Shown here piece after piece: positions 17,607 to 27,833 of a DNA stretch of 64,000 nucleotides; the stretch's first letter is position 1, and each line of letters begins with the position of its first letter. Source of the stretch: Pseudomonas putida (lineage in GTDB: Bacteria > Pseudomonadota > Gammaproteobacteria > Pseudomonadales > Pseudomonadaceae); assembly GCF_025905425.1 (NCBI RefSeq), contig NZ_CP109603.1, forward strand, positions 4,046,501-4,110,500, read 5' to 3'. A program made the translations under genes and the position numbers. The notes under the pieces are model-generated. The model saw nothing but the letters and a program-made list of their open reading frames with translations, was not told the DNA's origin and searched no databases.

Positions 17607-20600
17607 TCAGTCTTTCCTGACCCTGAACCACGCCGCATACAACGCCGGCAAGAACAGCAGGGTCAACGCGGTCGCCACAATCAACCCGCCCATGATCGCC
17701 ACCGCCATCGGTCCGTAGAACACACTGCGCGACAGCGGAATCATCGCCAGCACTGCCGCCAGCGCGGTCAGCACGATCGGGCGGAAACGCCGCACCGTGG
17801 CCTCGATGATCGCCTGCCAACGCTCCATCCCCGCCGCGATGTCCTGTTCGATCTGGTCCACCAGAATCACCGAGTTGCGCATGATCATCCCCGCCAGGGC
17901 AATGGTGCCGAGCATGGCGACGAAGCCGAACGGCTGGCGGAACACCAGCAGGAACAAGGTCACGCCAATCAGGCCCAGGGGCGCGGTCAGGAACACCATC
18001 ACCGTGCGCGAGAAGCTGCGCAGCTGGATCATCAGCAAACTCAACACCACCACGATGAACAGCGGCATGCCGGCGTTCACCGATTTCTGCCCACGCTCGG
18101 AGTCCTCCACCGTGCCGCCTACCTCAAGCAGGTAACCATCCGGCAGTTTGGCCTTGATGGCCTGCAGCGTCGGTTCGATCTGGCGTACCAGCGTCGCGGG
18201 CTGCTCCTTGTCATAGATGTCAGCGCGCACGGTCACGGTTGGCAAGCGGTTGCGATGCCAGATGATGCCTTCCTCGAAGCCGTACTCCAGCGTCGCCACC
18301 TGCGAAAGCGCCACGCTCTGACCATTGTCGGTGGGCAACGCCAGGCTGCCGAGGTTAGCCAGCTCGCTGCGTTCCTTGTGGGTGCCGCGCAGCAGGATTT
18401 CGATCAATTCGTTGTCTTCGCGGTACTGGCTGACCGTGGTGCCGGTCAGCGAGCTCTGCAGGAAGGTCGACAACTGCGTGGTGCTCACCCCGAGGGCACG
18501 CGCACGGTCCTGGTCGATTTCCAGGAACACCGCCTTGCTTGGCTCTTCCCAGTCCAGGTGCACGTTCACCACATGCGGGTTTTCACGCACCTTGTCCGCC
18601 ACTTCGCGGGCCAGGGCACGGGCTACCTCGATGTGCTCGCCGGTCACCCTGAACTGCACTGGGTAGCCCACCGGTGGGCCGTTCTCCAAGCGCGTGACAC
18701 GGCCCCGCAAGTCGGGGAACTGCTGGTCCATGGTGTTGATCAGCCAACTGCGCAGGCGCTCACGGTCTTCCATCGACTTGGCCAGTACGACGAACTGGGC
18801 AAAGCTGGCGGCCGGCAGTTGCTGGTCCAGAGGCAGGTAGAAGCGCGGGGAACCGGTACCGACGTAGGCCACGTAATTGTCGATGCCCTCCTGCTGCTTG
18901 AGCAGGGCCTCAAGTTGCTTGACCCGTTCGGCGGTGTTGGCCAGCGATGCACCTTCGGCCAGTTTCAGGTCGACCATCAGCTCTGGGCGCCCGGAGGCCG
19001 GGAAGAACTGTTGCGGCACGAAACGGAACAGCAGAATGCTGCCGACAAACGCCGCGATGGTCAGCAGGATGACCGTCTTGCGTCGCCGTACGCACCACTC
19101 CACCACACGCCGCACGCGCTGGTAAAACGGCGTGGCATAGGGGTCTGGCGCGTGCCCGTCACTGCCATGGCGCGCTGCATGCAGCTTGGCCAGGTCCGGC
19201 AGCAGCCGCTCGCCCAGGTACGGCACGAACACCACCGCGGCAACCCATGAGGTCAGCAGCGCGATGGTCACCACCTGGAAGATCGAGCGGGTGTACTCGC
19301 CCGTACTGGAGGCCGCCGTGGCGATAGGCAGGAAGCCCGCCGCCGTGATCAGGGTGCCGGTGAGCATCGGGAAGGCCGTGCTGCTCCAGGCATAGCTCGC
19401 GGCCTTGAACCGGTCGTAGCCTTGCTCCATCTTGATCGCCATCATTTCCACGGCAATGATCGCGTCGTCCACCAGCAAGCCCAGCGCCAGTACCAGGGCA
19501 CCGAGCGAGATCTTGTGCAAACCGATGCCGAAGTAGTGCATGGCGGCAAAGGTCATGGCCAATACCAGCGGGATGGCCAACGCCACGACCAACCCGGTGC
19601 GCAGGCCCAGGGAGAAGAAGCTCACCAGCAGCACGATGATCAACGCCTCGACCAGCACCTGGACGAACTCGCCAACGCCAGCCTTGACCGCCGCAGGCTG
19701 GTCCGAGACCTTGCGCAGTTCCATACCGGCCGGCAGGTTGTGCGCCAGGCGCTCGAACTCGCCCTCCAAGGCCTTACCCAGCACCAGGATATCGCCGCCG
19801 TCCTTCATCGAGACCGCCAGGCCGATGGCGTCCTCACCCATGAAGCGCATGCGCGGTGCGGGTGGGTCGTTGAAGCCCCGGTGCACCTCGGCCACGTCAC
19901 CAATACGGAAGGTGCGATCGCCTACCCGAATCGGGAACTGGCGGATCTGCTCGACACTGTCGAAGCGCCCGCTCACCCGCAGTTGCAGGCGCTCGCTGGG
20001 CGTCTCGAAGAAGCCGGCGGTGCTCACCGCGTTCTGCTCTTGCAGCGCCTGCTGGACGGCCTCCAGTGGCACGCCAAGGGTCGCCAGCTTGAGGTTGGAC
20101 AGCTCGATCCAGATTTTCTCGTCCTGCAGCCCAACCAGCTCGACCTTGCCGACGTCCTTGACCCGTTGCAGCTGGATCTGGATGCGGTCGGCGTAGTCCT
20201 TGAGCACCGCATAGTCGAAGCCCGCGCCGGTCAGCGCATAGATATTGCCGAACGTAGTGCCGAATTCGTCATTGAAGAACGGGCCCTGGATTTCCGGTGG
20301 CAGCGTGTGGCGGATGTCCGCGACTTTCTTGCGAATCTGATACCACAGCTCGGGGATATCCTTGGAATGTAGCGAATCGCGGGCCATGAAGGTCACCTGC
20401 GACTCGCCTGGGCGGGAGAACGAGACGATCTTCTCGTACTCGCCGGTTTCCATCAGCTTCTTCTCGATGCGTTCGGTGACCTGGCGCGACACTTCCTCGG
20501 CCGTGGCGCCGGGCCATACGGTGCGAACGACCATGGCCTTGAAGGTAAACGGCGGGTCCTCGCTCTGGCCCAGCTTGGTGTAGGACATGGCGCCAATGGC

Positions 20601-20672
20601 AGCCAGCAGGATCATCAGGAACAGTACGATCTGGCGATTGCGCAGCGCCCAGGCGGAAAGGTTGAAACCCAT
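17607..20672 (-). CDS. mexK: RND efflux permease, MexK-like
   Basis: Inner-membrane proton-driven drug transporter of the HAE1/AcrB superfamily, 1021 residues: TM1 near 12-30, a first periplasmic loop, a TM2-6 block around 330-500, a second loop, and TM8-12 at about 850-1010. The intramembrane acidic pair sits in ALVLALGLLVDDAIIAVE. The gene lies 6 bases downstream of its adaptor gene. Context (plsB to DUF4197 genes, this pair, a divergent TetR gene, rsmJ) matches the P. aeruginosa mexJK-mexL locus PA3676-PA3678 from memory. No outer-membrane channel gene is present, also as in mexJK, which borrows OprM or OpmH. Confidence 0.85.
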   Translation of the reverse strand: MGFNLSAWALRNRQIVLFLMILLAAIGAMSYTKLGQSEDPPFTFKAMVVRTVWPGATAEEVSRQVTERIEKKLMETGEYEKIVSFSRPGESQVTFMARDSLHSKDIPELWYQIRKKVADIRHTLPPEIQGPFFNDEFGTTFGNIYALTGAGFDYAVLKDYADRIQIQLQRVKDVGKVELVGLQDEKIWIELSNLKLATLGVPLEAVQQALQEQNAVSTAGFFETPSERLQLRVSGRFDSVEQIRQFPIRVGDRTFRIGDVAEVHRGFNDPPAPRMRFMGEDAIGLAVSMKDGGDILVLGKALEGEFERLAHNLPAGMELRKVSDQPAAVKAGVGEFVQVLVEALIIVLLVSFFSLGLRTGLVVALAIPLVLAMTFAAMHYFGIGLHKISLGALVLALGLLVDDAIIAVEMMAIKMEQGYDRFKAASYAWSSTAFPMLTGTLITAAGFLPIATAASSTGEYTRSIFQVVTIALLTSWVAAVVFVPYLGERLLPDLAKLHAARHGSDGHAPDPYATPFYQRVRRVVEWCVRRRKTVILLTIAAFVGSILLFRFVPQQFFPASGRPELMVDLKLAEGASLANTAERVKQLEALLKQQEGIDNYVAYVGTGSPRFYLPLDQQLPAASFAQFVVLAKSMEDRERLRSWLINTMDQQFPDLRGRVTRLENGPPVGYPVQFRVTGEHIEVARALAREVADKVRENPHVVNVHLDWEEPSKAVFLEIDQDRARALGVSTTQLSTFLQSSLTGTTVSQYREDNELIEILLRGTHKERSELANLGSLALPTDNGQSVALSQVATLEYGFEEGIIWHRNRLPTVTVRADIYDKEQPATLVRQIEPTLQAIKAKLPDGYLLEVGGTVEDSERGQKSVNAGMPLFIVVVLSLLMIQLRSFSRTVMVFLTAPLGLIGVTLFLLVFRQPFGFVAMLGTIALAGMIMRNSVILVDQIEQDIAAGMERWQAIIEATVRRFRPIVLTALAAVLAMIPLSRSVFYGPMAVAIMGGLIVATALTLLFLPALYAAWFRVRKD

Positions 20673-20678
20673 CGGGAC

Positions 20679-21779
20679 TTACTCCTTGGCCGTCAGGTTC
20701 ACTACACGGTTGGTGCGGTCCACGGGGCGCACCGCCTGCCCCTCGCGCAGCACATGGCCACCGGCGGCGACCACCCAGTCGCCGGGTTTCAAGCCTTCGA
20801 GCACTGGGACGCTGTCGGTGCCATAAGGCCCCAGGCGTACCACCGTGCGCTCCAGGCGGCTGTCCTGGTTGACCCGCCAGACATAGGCCTGGCCGTTTTC
20901 TGCAGTGACCGCAGACAGCGGCACAGCCAGGGGGATCAGCCCCTCATGGGCGATGAAAATGCGTGCGCTCTGGCCCAGTTCGGCCGGCGCCTTGGCCGAG
21001 GTGAACGCGATGCGCGCCGCGAAGGTGCGCGAACGTGGGTCGGCAGCGGGCGAGAGTTCACGGATGCGCCCGTCGAAGCGCTCGCCAGGGTGCGACCACA
21101 GCTCCACGCTGACGGCCTGGCCCACGGCGAAACGGGCGAATTGCTGCTCCGGCAGGCCGATGACCACCTCACGCTCGCCATCTGCGGCCAGGGTGAACAC
21201 GGTTTGCCCGGTGGCGACGACCTGGCCGACTTCGACCTGGCGCTTGGCGATCACCCCAGCCTGCGGTGCACGCAGTACCGCGTACTCGGCCTGGTTGCCG
21301 GCCACATCGAACTCGGCCTTGGCTTGCTTCAGGCGGGCCATGCCGGCGCGGTAAAGGTTCTCGGCATTATCGTACTGGGAGTGGCTGACCATCTGCCGGT
21401 CCAGCAGCTTCTGGTAGCGATCACGCTCGGCGCGCACCAGCGAAAGATTGGCTTCGGCGGCGGCCAGTTGGGCGCGATTGGCTTCCAGTTGCAAGCGCAC
21501 ATCCTGTGGGTCCAGCTCGGCCAGCGGCTGCCCGGCCTTGACCCGCTGCCCTTCTTCGACCAGGCGCTTGCTGACCTTGCCAGCAATGCGGAAGGCCAGC
21601 TCCGGCTCGAAGCGCGCACGCACTTCGCCGGGGTAACTGTCGGCTGCCGCTTCGGCCGGCTGCGGCTGAATCACCAGTGCCGGGCGCGGCGCGGCAGGGG
21701 CTGCGGCTTCCTGGCCGCACGCCGCCAGGAACACGGCGAGAGCAGCAGGCAGAGCGATGGACAAGGCATGGCGCAACAT
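20679..21779 (-). CDS. mexJ: RND efflux periplasmic adaptor lipoprotein, MexJ-like
   Basis: Membrane-fusion protein that bridges the RND pump and an outer-membrane channel. Lipoprotein signal MLRHALSIALPAALAVFLAACGQ (lipobox LAAC), then barrel-sandwich, helical hairpin (about 95-165) and beta-barrel domains. The start at 21779 is preceded by AAAGGA; the open frame extends 8 codons further but without a ribosome site. It is the first gene of the mexJK pair. A TATAC-N6-GTATA palindrome about 35-50 bases upstream is a candidate site for the divergent TetR repressor. Confidence 0.87.
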   Translation of the reverse strand: MLRHALSIALPAALAVFLAACGQEAAAPAAPRPALVIQPQPAEAAADSYPGEVRARFEPELAFRIAGKVSKRLVEEGQRVKAGQPLAELDPQDVRLQLEANRAQLAAAEANLSLVRAERDRYQKLLDRQMVSHSQYDNAENLYRAGMARLKQAKAEFDVAGNQAEYAVLRAPQAGVIAKRQVEVGQVVATGQTVFTLAADGEREVVIGLPEQQFARFAVGQAVSVELWSHPGERFDGRIRELSPAADPRSRTFAARIAFTSAKAPAELGQSARIFIAHEGLIPLAVPLSAVTAENGQAYVWRVNQDSRLERTVVRLGPYGTDSVPVLEGLKPGDWVVAAGGHVLREGQAVRPVDRTNRVVNLTAKE

Positions 21780-21813
21780 GATGAATCCTTTCGCGAAGAG
21801 CACGTCGAATATT

Positions 21814-21829
21814 TATACTGACGGGTATA
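21814..21829 (-). promoter_or_regulatory. Candidate TetR (MexL) operator upstream of mexJ
   Basis: TATAC-N6-GTATA inverted repeat within an AT-rich stretch that, read on the minus strand, also offers a TATAAA-like -10 element. Position right upstream of mexJ suits repression by a MexL-type regulator. Inferred from symmetry and position only. Confidence 0.45.
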
Positions 21830-21911
21830 TTAAATCAGGGATTCGGTGCCGGGAAGGGTGTGCGGTGGTTTTTCCAGGGTAGGGTTCGAGGCTTGTTGCG
21901 CCTTTCAGATC

Positions 21912-21931
21912 GAGCGCCGCCCGCGCGGCGC
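21912..21931. repeat. GC-rich palindromic repeat, copy 1
   Basis: The 20-mer GAGCGCCGCCCGCGCGGCGC is identical to 60041-60060 in the other non-coding gap of this window and is itself palindromic (GCGCCGC and GCGGCGC). A second dispersed repeat family distinct from the REP units. Confidence 0.7.
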
Positions 21932-21967
21932 ATCGCGAGCAAGTCGGGGCGCCGGACCGTCGTTCCG

Positions 21968-22097
21968 ACATTTGTTTCGGGCCAATTATTCCTGGGGCAT
22001 GGGCGCGCGGTCCCTTGGCACCCGCCTCAATATCGCGTCGGGCCAACAAGGCGGTCGCGCGCCGCCTTCACAGGCGTAACTGGCCCGAAACAAATGT
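21968..22097. repeat. 130-bp MITE-like element with 17-bp terminal inverted repeats
   Basis: Perfect 17-base inverted ends (ACATTTGTTTCGGGCCA at 21968-21984 and its complement at 22081-22097) enclose 96 bases without a plausible gene. Within it a second perfect pairing, GGCGCGCG (22002-22009) with CGCGCGCC (22056-22063), would let the whole element fold. No target-site duplication is evident next to the ends. Only one copy is in this window. Confidence 0.7.
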
Positions 22098-22100
22098 AGA

Positions 22101-22207
22101 GACTCGGTGGGAGCGGGCTTGGCCCGCGAACACCGGCGAAGCCGGTGCCATGCACCGCGTGGCCTCATTCGCGGGGCAAGTCGGACCGCCGCATCGCCGC
22201 TCCCACA
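22101..22207. repeat. Degenerate REP pair upstream of LLM monooxygenase stop
   Basis: GTGGGAGCGGGCTTGGCCCGCG near 22108 and the facing CATTCGCGGGGCAAGTC... GCTCCCACA ending at 22206 are diverged REP units around a small CACCGGC...GCCGGTG hairpin (22131-22147). With the elements at 21912 and 21968 it fills most of the 475-base gap 21780-22254; I see no gene in the gap. Confidence 0.6.
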
Positions 22208-22254
22208 ATGACCACTGCTCTCTGCGTAACAGTGCAACCTAGGGTACTGTTTGC

Positions 22255-23658
22255 TCAGGCCGGTTCGCTGATGCTGGCCTGTTCGGCCAGGCGGCTCAGG
22301 TCGCGATAACCGGCAGCCGGGTGACTGGCAGGCAGGCGCGGGCCATCGCCGAACAGTTTTTCGCGCAGCGTACCCGGGCGGTATTCGGTCTTGTAGGCGC
22401 CTCGCTGCTGCAGCTCGGGCACCAGCAGGTCGACCACGTCGCGGAAGGTCTCGTGGGCCAGGGCATACGCCAGGTTGAACCCATCGACGTCGGTTTCCTC
22501 GACCCAGGCTTGCAACGCGTCGGCGACCGTTTGCGCACTGCCGACGATCAACGGGCCGAAGCCACCGATGCCCACCCAGTCGGCCAGTTCCTGCACCGTC
22601 CACTGCTTGTTCGGGTCGGCGGTGGAGAACGTTTCAACCGCCGACTGGATGGCGTTGGTATGGATATGCTTGAGCACCTGGTCGGGCTGGTACTGGCTGA
22701 AGTCGATGCCGGTCCAGCCGGAGATCAGTGCCAGCGCGCCTTCGTAACTGGTGTACGACTTGAGCTCCTGCCACTTGGCCTGCGCCTTGGCATCGGTTTC
22801 GTCTACGATTACCGTCTGCAAGTTGAAGATCAGCACCTTGCGCGGGTCGCGCCCCGCCTCAGCCGCGCGACGGCGGATGTCGGCCACGGTCTTTTTCAAG
22901 GTCACCTTGGAAGGCGCGGCGACAAACACGCACTCGGCATGACCGGCGGCAAAACCCTTGCCACGGCTCGATGCGCCGGCCTGGTAGAGCACCGGTGTAC
23001 GCTGGGGCGATGGCTCGCAGAGGTGGATACCAGGGACCTGAAAATGCTTGCCGTGGTGGCGGATCTCGTGGACTTTGCGCGGGTCGCTGAACACACCGCG
23101 CTCACGGTCGCGCAGCACGGCGTCGTCCTCCCAGCTGCCTTCAAACAGCTTGTACAGCACTTGCAGGTATTCGTCGGCGTAGTCGTAGCGCGCATCGTGG
23201 TCGCTCAGTGCCTTCTGCCCCAGGTTGCGGGCGCCGCTGTCGAGGTAGGAGGTGACGATGTTCCAACCGATGCGGCCCTTGGTGAGGTGGTCCAACGTCG
23301 AAAGACGGCGAGCGAAGGGGTAAGGGTGCTCGAAAGTCAGCGAGGCGGTCAGGCCAAACCCGAGGTGCTCGGTAACCAGCGCCATTGGCGTGATCAGCGC
23401 CAGCGGATCGTTGACCGGTACCTGGGCGGCCTGGCGAATGGCCGCGTCGCCATTGCCGCCAAGCACATCGTAGATGCCGATGACATCGGCAATGAAGATA
23501 CCGTCGAACTTGCCGCGCTCCAGCAGCTTTGCAAGGTCGGTCCAGTAGTCCAGGTCCTTGTACTCCCACGCACGGTCCTTGGGGTGTCGCCAAAGGCCGG
23601 GAGACTGGTGGCCGACACAGTTCATCTCGAAGGCGTTGAAACGGATTTCGCGTGGCAT
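22255..23658 (-). CDS. LLM-class flavin-dependent monooxygenase (NtaA/SnaA/DszA type)
   Basis: Two-component FMNH2-dependent monooxygenase of the bacterial-luciferase superfamily, 467 residues from MPREIRFNAF. Family features include HQSPGLWRHP, the GKFDGIFIADV segment, TASLTFEHPYPFARRLSTLDHLTKGRIGWNIVTS and the ...QAGASSRGKGFAAGHAE region. AGGAG precedes the ATG at 23658; the frame extends 31 codons further without similarity. No flavin reductase is adjacent, so reduced flavin must come from elsewhere. Substrate unknown (relatives act on nitrilotriacetate, pristinamycin or sulfur compounds). It lies between mexJ and the divergent TetR gene. Confidence 0.9.
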   Translation of the reverse strand: MPREIRFNAFEMNCVGHQSPGLWRHPKDRAWEYKDLDYWTDLAKLLERGKFDGIFIADVIGIYDVLGGNGDAAIRQAAQVPVNDPLALITPMALVTEHLGFGLTASLTFEHPYPFARRLSTLDHLTKGRIGWNIVTSYLDSGARNLGQKALSDHDARYDYADEYLQVLYKLFEGSWEDDAVLRDRERGVFSDPRKVHEIRHHGKHFQVPGIHLCEPSPQRTPVLYQAGASSRGKGFAAGHAECVFVAAPSKVTLKKTVADIRRRAAEAGRDPRKVLIFNLQTVIVDETDAKAQAKWQELKSYTSYEGALALISGWTGIDFSQYQPDQVLKHIHTNAIQSAVETFSTADPNKQWTVQELADWVGIGGFGPLIVGSAQTVADALQAWVEETDVDGFNLAYALAHETFRDVVDLLVPELQQRGAYKTEYRPGTLREKLFGDGPRLPASHPAAGYRDLSRLAEQASISEPA

Positions 23659-23810
23659 GGTCACTCCTGTTCGATAGGCTTGGCACCTGTCCGGCGCCCT
23701 TGAGGGGCTATCAACACAATTCATGCCAATAAAATATTTGTTTAATTTCAATGATTTAGGGCGAACATAAGCGGATCGTGTGGCCGTATGACGACATCAC
23801 TGCTGATCAA

Positions 23811-23824
23811 CTGTCCAGTGACAG
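23811..23824. promoter_or_regulatory. Inverted repeat in LLM / TetR divergent region
   Basis: CTGTC-CAGT-GACAG perfect inverted repeat in the 249-base gap between the monooxygenase and the TetR gene. Could be an operator for autoregulation; no -10/-35 pair was fixed with confidence. Confidence 0.3.
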
Positions 23825-23907
23825 ACAGCACGTATTGCATGGAGGCTTTCGCCCCAACGCGTCCGACCCGCTAAGATGAGCGACTCTTCAACCAGATACA
23901 GACTCCA

Positions 23908-25319
<1,412 letters not shown>

Positions 25320-25413
25320 CTAAAAAATCAAACCAAGCCTTAATGAATCGGCAACCACGGCCGATACAGGCAATATCCCGCTATTCTGCCAGAGCACAAC
25401 GCGCGCGACTGCC

Positions 25414-26034
25414 ATGACAGATACTCTTCCCATCGGTTTGACCTACCTGTCGCCTGTCGGCCACTACGGTCAACAGAATACCCAGACACTCGGGGGCGTC
25501 AGCCACCTGTGGCAGGATTTCTTTGCCCGCGCCATGGCCGAGCAGCAGGAAGAGCCCGCAGACACTATCAGCCAGTCGTTCGTCCAGTACGATCAGGACA
25601 GCGGCGAGCCAATTGGGGGTGCCAGAGCGCTGGCGCTGATCGATGCCCAGCGTGCCTGCAAAGTGCAGGACACCGAAGTCGCACCGCCCGAGCCGTTGTT
25701 CCTGCCCAAGGCCGAGCTGGAAGCGCATTTGCTGGAGCCCGCCGCCGAACCGTTCAGCGCCATCGAACTGATCGAACAACAGCGCGACCTGGACCTGAGC
25801 AACAGCTGGTTGCGCCCGGTGGTCATGAGCCAGGGCCACCCGCTTGCCGAGCCTGGTCCAGGCCCCTCCCCGCGCCCGCTGTTCCTGCCTATCGCCGAGT
25901 TCGAGAGCAACCTGCTGGACCCGGCCCCCGAACCCTTCGACGAAACCACCCTGGCCAAGCAGCAAAACGACCTGGAGTTCGACATCCACTGGGCGCGCCC
26001 GGTGGTGCTGAACAACGTTCGCGCGTACGCGTGA
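25414..26034 (+). CDS. Uncharacterised protein with two 45-residue repeats
   Basis: 206 residues, no signal peptide and no membrane helix. The distinct feature is an internal duplication: residues 94-138 and 155-199 align without gaps, each beginning PLFLP, containing an EP-F motif and Q-x-DL, and ending RPVV. A proline-rich linker (EPGPGPSPR) joins them. The N-terminal part (LSPVGHYGQQNTQTLGGVSHLWQDFFARAM) shows no domain that I recognise. Codon use is like its neighbours. It is divergent from rsmJ and convergent with the next gene. No function can be assigned. Confidence 0.8.
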   Translation: MTDTLPIGLTYLSPVGHYGQQNTQTLGGVSHLWQDFFARAMAEQQEEPADTISQSFVQYDQDSGEPIGGARALALIDAQRACKVQDTEVAPPEPLFLPKAELEAHLLEPAAEPFSAIELIEQQRDLDLSNSWLRPVVMSQGHPLAEPGPGPSPRPLFLPIAEFESNLLDPAPEPFDETTLAKQQNDLEFDIHWARPVVLNNVRAYA

Positions 26035-26101
26035 AGCTGCAGGGGCTCAGCGGCAGATCTGCCAGGCCCAGTAGCAGCGCCAGCAAGGCACGCACGGCGA
26101 A

Positions 26102-26932
26102 TCAGCGGCGGAACAGGTCGTTGAGCTGAGCGAAGGGCAGCGCCTGTTCGCCATAGCCGAACGTGCCCTCATCGCGAATCTCCAGCGCGGCCCGATGGAA
26201 GGCCCCCAGTGCCGCACGGGCCAGCGACGAGCCGACGCTGATGCGCCGAACACCCAGGTCTTGCAACTGATTGACGCTCAGCGTCACGCCTGCCAACCCC
26301 ATCAGCACGTTAACCGGTTTGGGTGCCACCGCCTGCACCACCGCGCGGATTTCTTCGACGGTGCGCAGCCCAGGCGCGTAGAGCACATCAGCACCCGCCT
26401 CGGCATAGGCTTGCAGGCGCAGGATGGTGTCGTCCAGGTCCAGGCGCCCATGCAGCAGGTTTTCTGCACGGGCGCAGAGGGTGAACGGAAAGGGCAGGCT
26501 GCGCGCAGCCTGAACCGCCGCGCGAACGCGCTCGACCGCCAGGCCGTGGTCGTAGATAGGCGCGTCGTTGCGCCCGGTGGCGTCCTCGATAGAGCCCCCC
26601 ACAAGACCCGCCTCGGCGGCCCGCAGGATGGTCTGTGCACAGTCTTCAGGCAGGTCGCCAAAGCCGTTCTCAAGGTCGGCGGCAACCGGCAGGGCCGTGG
26701 CATCGACGATTGCCCCGGCGTTATCCAGGGTTTCGTCCAGGCTCAAGGCACCTTCGGCATCCGGCCGGCCCAAGCAGAACGCCAGGCCCGCGCTGGTCGT
26801 GGCCAGCGCCTCGAAGCCCAGGCTGGCCAGCAGCTTGGCAGAACCGGCATCCCACGGATTGGGGATGACGAAGGCGCTATCGCGCTCGTGCAGGGCCTTG
26901 AAGGCTTCGGCTCGCAGGGTTTGCACATCCAT
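26102..26932 (-). CDS. Isocitrate lyase/PEP mutase superfamily enzyme
   Basis: TIM-barrel enzyme of 276 residues that makes or breaks C-C or P-C bonds of 2-oxo acids. Superfamily landmarks are NPWDAGSAKLL at the N-terminus, the metal-binding region PVAADLENGFGD, GGSIEDATG and the CARAEN strand. It lacks the KKCGH signature of true isocitrate lyases, and the substrate is unknown; relatives include oxaloacetate decarboxylases and carboxyphosphonoenolpyruvate mutase-like proteins. It lies 28 bases after the DUF72 gene on the same strand and may share its transcript. Confidence 0.88.
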   Translation of the reverse strand: MDVQTLRAEAFKALHERDSAFVIPNPWDAGSAKLLASLGFEALATTSAGLAFCLGRPDAEGALSLDETLDNAGAIVDATALPVAADLENGFGDLPEDCAQTILRAAEAGLVGGSIEDATGRNDAPIYDHGLAVERVRAAVQAARSLPFPFTLCARAENLLHGRLDLDDTILRLQAYAEAGADVLYAPGLRTVEEIRAVVQAVAPKPVNVLMGLAGVTLSVNQLQDLGVRRISVGSSLARAALGAFHRAALEIRDEGTFGYGEQALPFAQLNDLFRR

Positions 26933-26960
26933 GGTCTCAACCTCAGGCAGTCAGGAGTGG

Positions 26961-27830
26961 TCAGAGTAGTCCCAGTTGTTCGACCTCGGGGGCGCGTGGC
27001 AATTCCGGTAACGGTGCAAGGCCAGGCAGGCGCTGCATCAGACGCTGGTGAAAACGCTGGGCCAAAGCCGCGGCCAAACGGTTATCCGAGGTGTGCAGAA
27101 AGATGTAGGGGCTGCGGCCTTCTTCGATCCAGCTGGCCACCTTGGCTACCCAGGGCGTCAGAAAGGCTTCGTTGGCTTCAAGTTGCGGGTGGCCGATGAA
27201 ACGAACCTGCGGATGCTGGCTGAACGCGGCCGGGCGCGGCGGCACCTTGGGTTTCTTGGCCTGGGCATGCAGCACGGCGGGTTCGCGCGATGTGCAACTG
27301 AACAAGGCCCGTGGGTCGAGGCAGATGCGCTCGACACCCCGTTCGAGCAGTAGCCGATTCAGCAGCCGCTCCTCCTCTGCCCGCGCAAAAAAGGCGTCGT
27401 TACGCACTTCAACGGCCACAGGTACGCGTATTTCATCCAGGAAGTGGCTGAGTTCTGCCAAACGCGAAGGCCCGAACACGGCAGGCAGTTGCAACCAGTA
27501 GGGCGATACCCGCTCACCCAGCGGCGCCATCAAACGGGTGAAGGTGATCGCCGCGTCCAGTTGATCGCGCAGGTCCGCTGCGTGGCTGACCTCGCGGGGG
27601 AACTTGGCGGTGAAACGAAAGTGCGCCGGCATGGCCTGTGCCCAGCGCGCCACGGTGGCGGGGGCTGGGCTGGCGTAGAAGGTGGTGTTGCCCTCGACCG
27701 CGTTGAACACCTGGCTGTAGAGGCCCAGGTATTCACTGGCTCGGGCATCGGCGGGGTACAGGTAATCGCGCCAGGCGTTTTCGCTCCACGACGGACAACC
27801 CAGAAAATAAGGCAGAGGTGAGGGATTCAT
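26961..27830 (-). CDS. DUF72 protein
   Basis: TIM-barrel-like conserved protein (289 residues) of the DUF72/YecE family. Characteristic segments are FLGCPSWSENAWRDYLYPADARASEYLGLYSQVFNAVEGNTTFYASP at the start, FTAKFPREVSH, and FLHTSDNRLAAALAQRF near the end. Function unknown in the family. It begins 4 bases after the stop of the next upstream gene, so the two are cotranscribed; a GAGGG sits directly against the ATG. Confidence 0.9.
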   Translation of the reverse strand: MNPSPLPYFLGCPSWSENAWRDYLYPADARASEYLGLYSQVFNAVEGNTTFYASPAPATVARWAQAMPAHFRFTAKFPREVSHAADLRDQLDAAITFTRLMAPLGERVSPYWLQLPAVFGPSRLAELSHFLDEIRVPVAVEVRNDAFFARAEEERLLNRLLLERGVERICLDPRALFSCTSREPAVLHAQAKKPKVPPRPAAFSQHPQVRFIGHPQLEANEAFLTPWVAKVASWIEEGRSPYIFLHTSDNRLAAALAQRFHQRLMQRLPGLAPLPELPRAPEVEQLGLL

Positions 27831-27833
27831 CCC

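Noticed and set aside
17385..19250. 621-codon open frame opposite mexK
   Set aside because: Histidine/glutamine/arginine-rich antisense shadow; mexK is unambiguous on the other strand.
22321..23703. 460-codon open frame opposite the LLM monooxygenase
   Set aside because: Antisense shadow; the monooxygenase matches its family throughout and has a good ribosome site.
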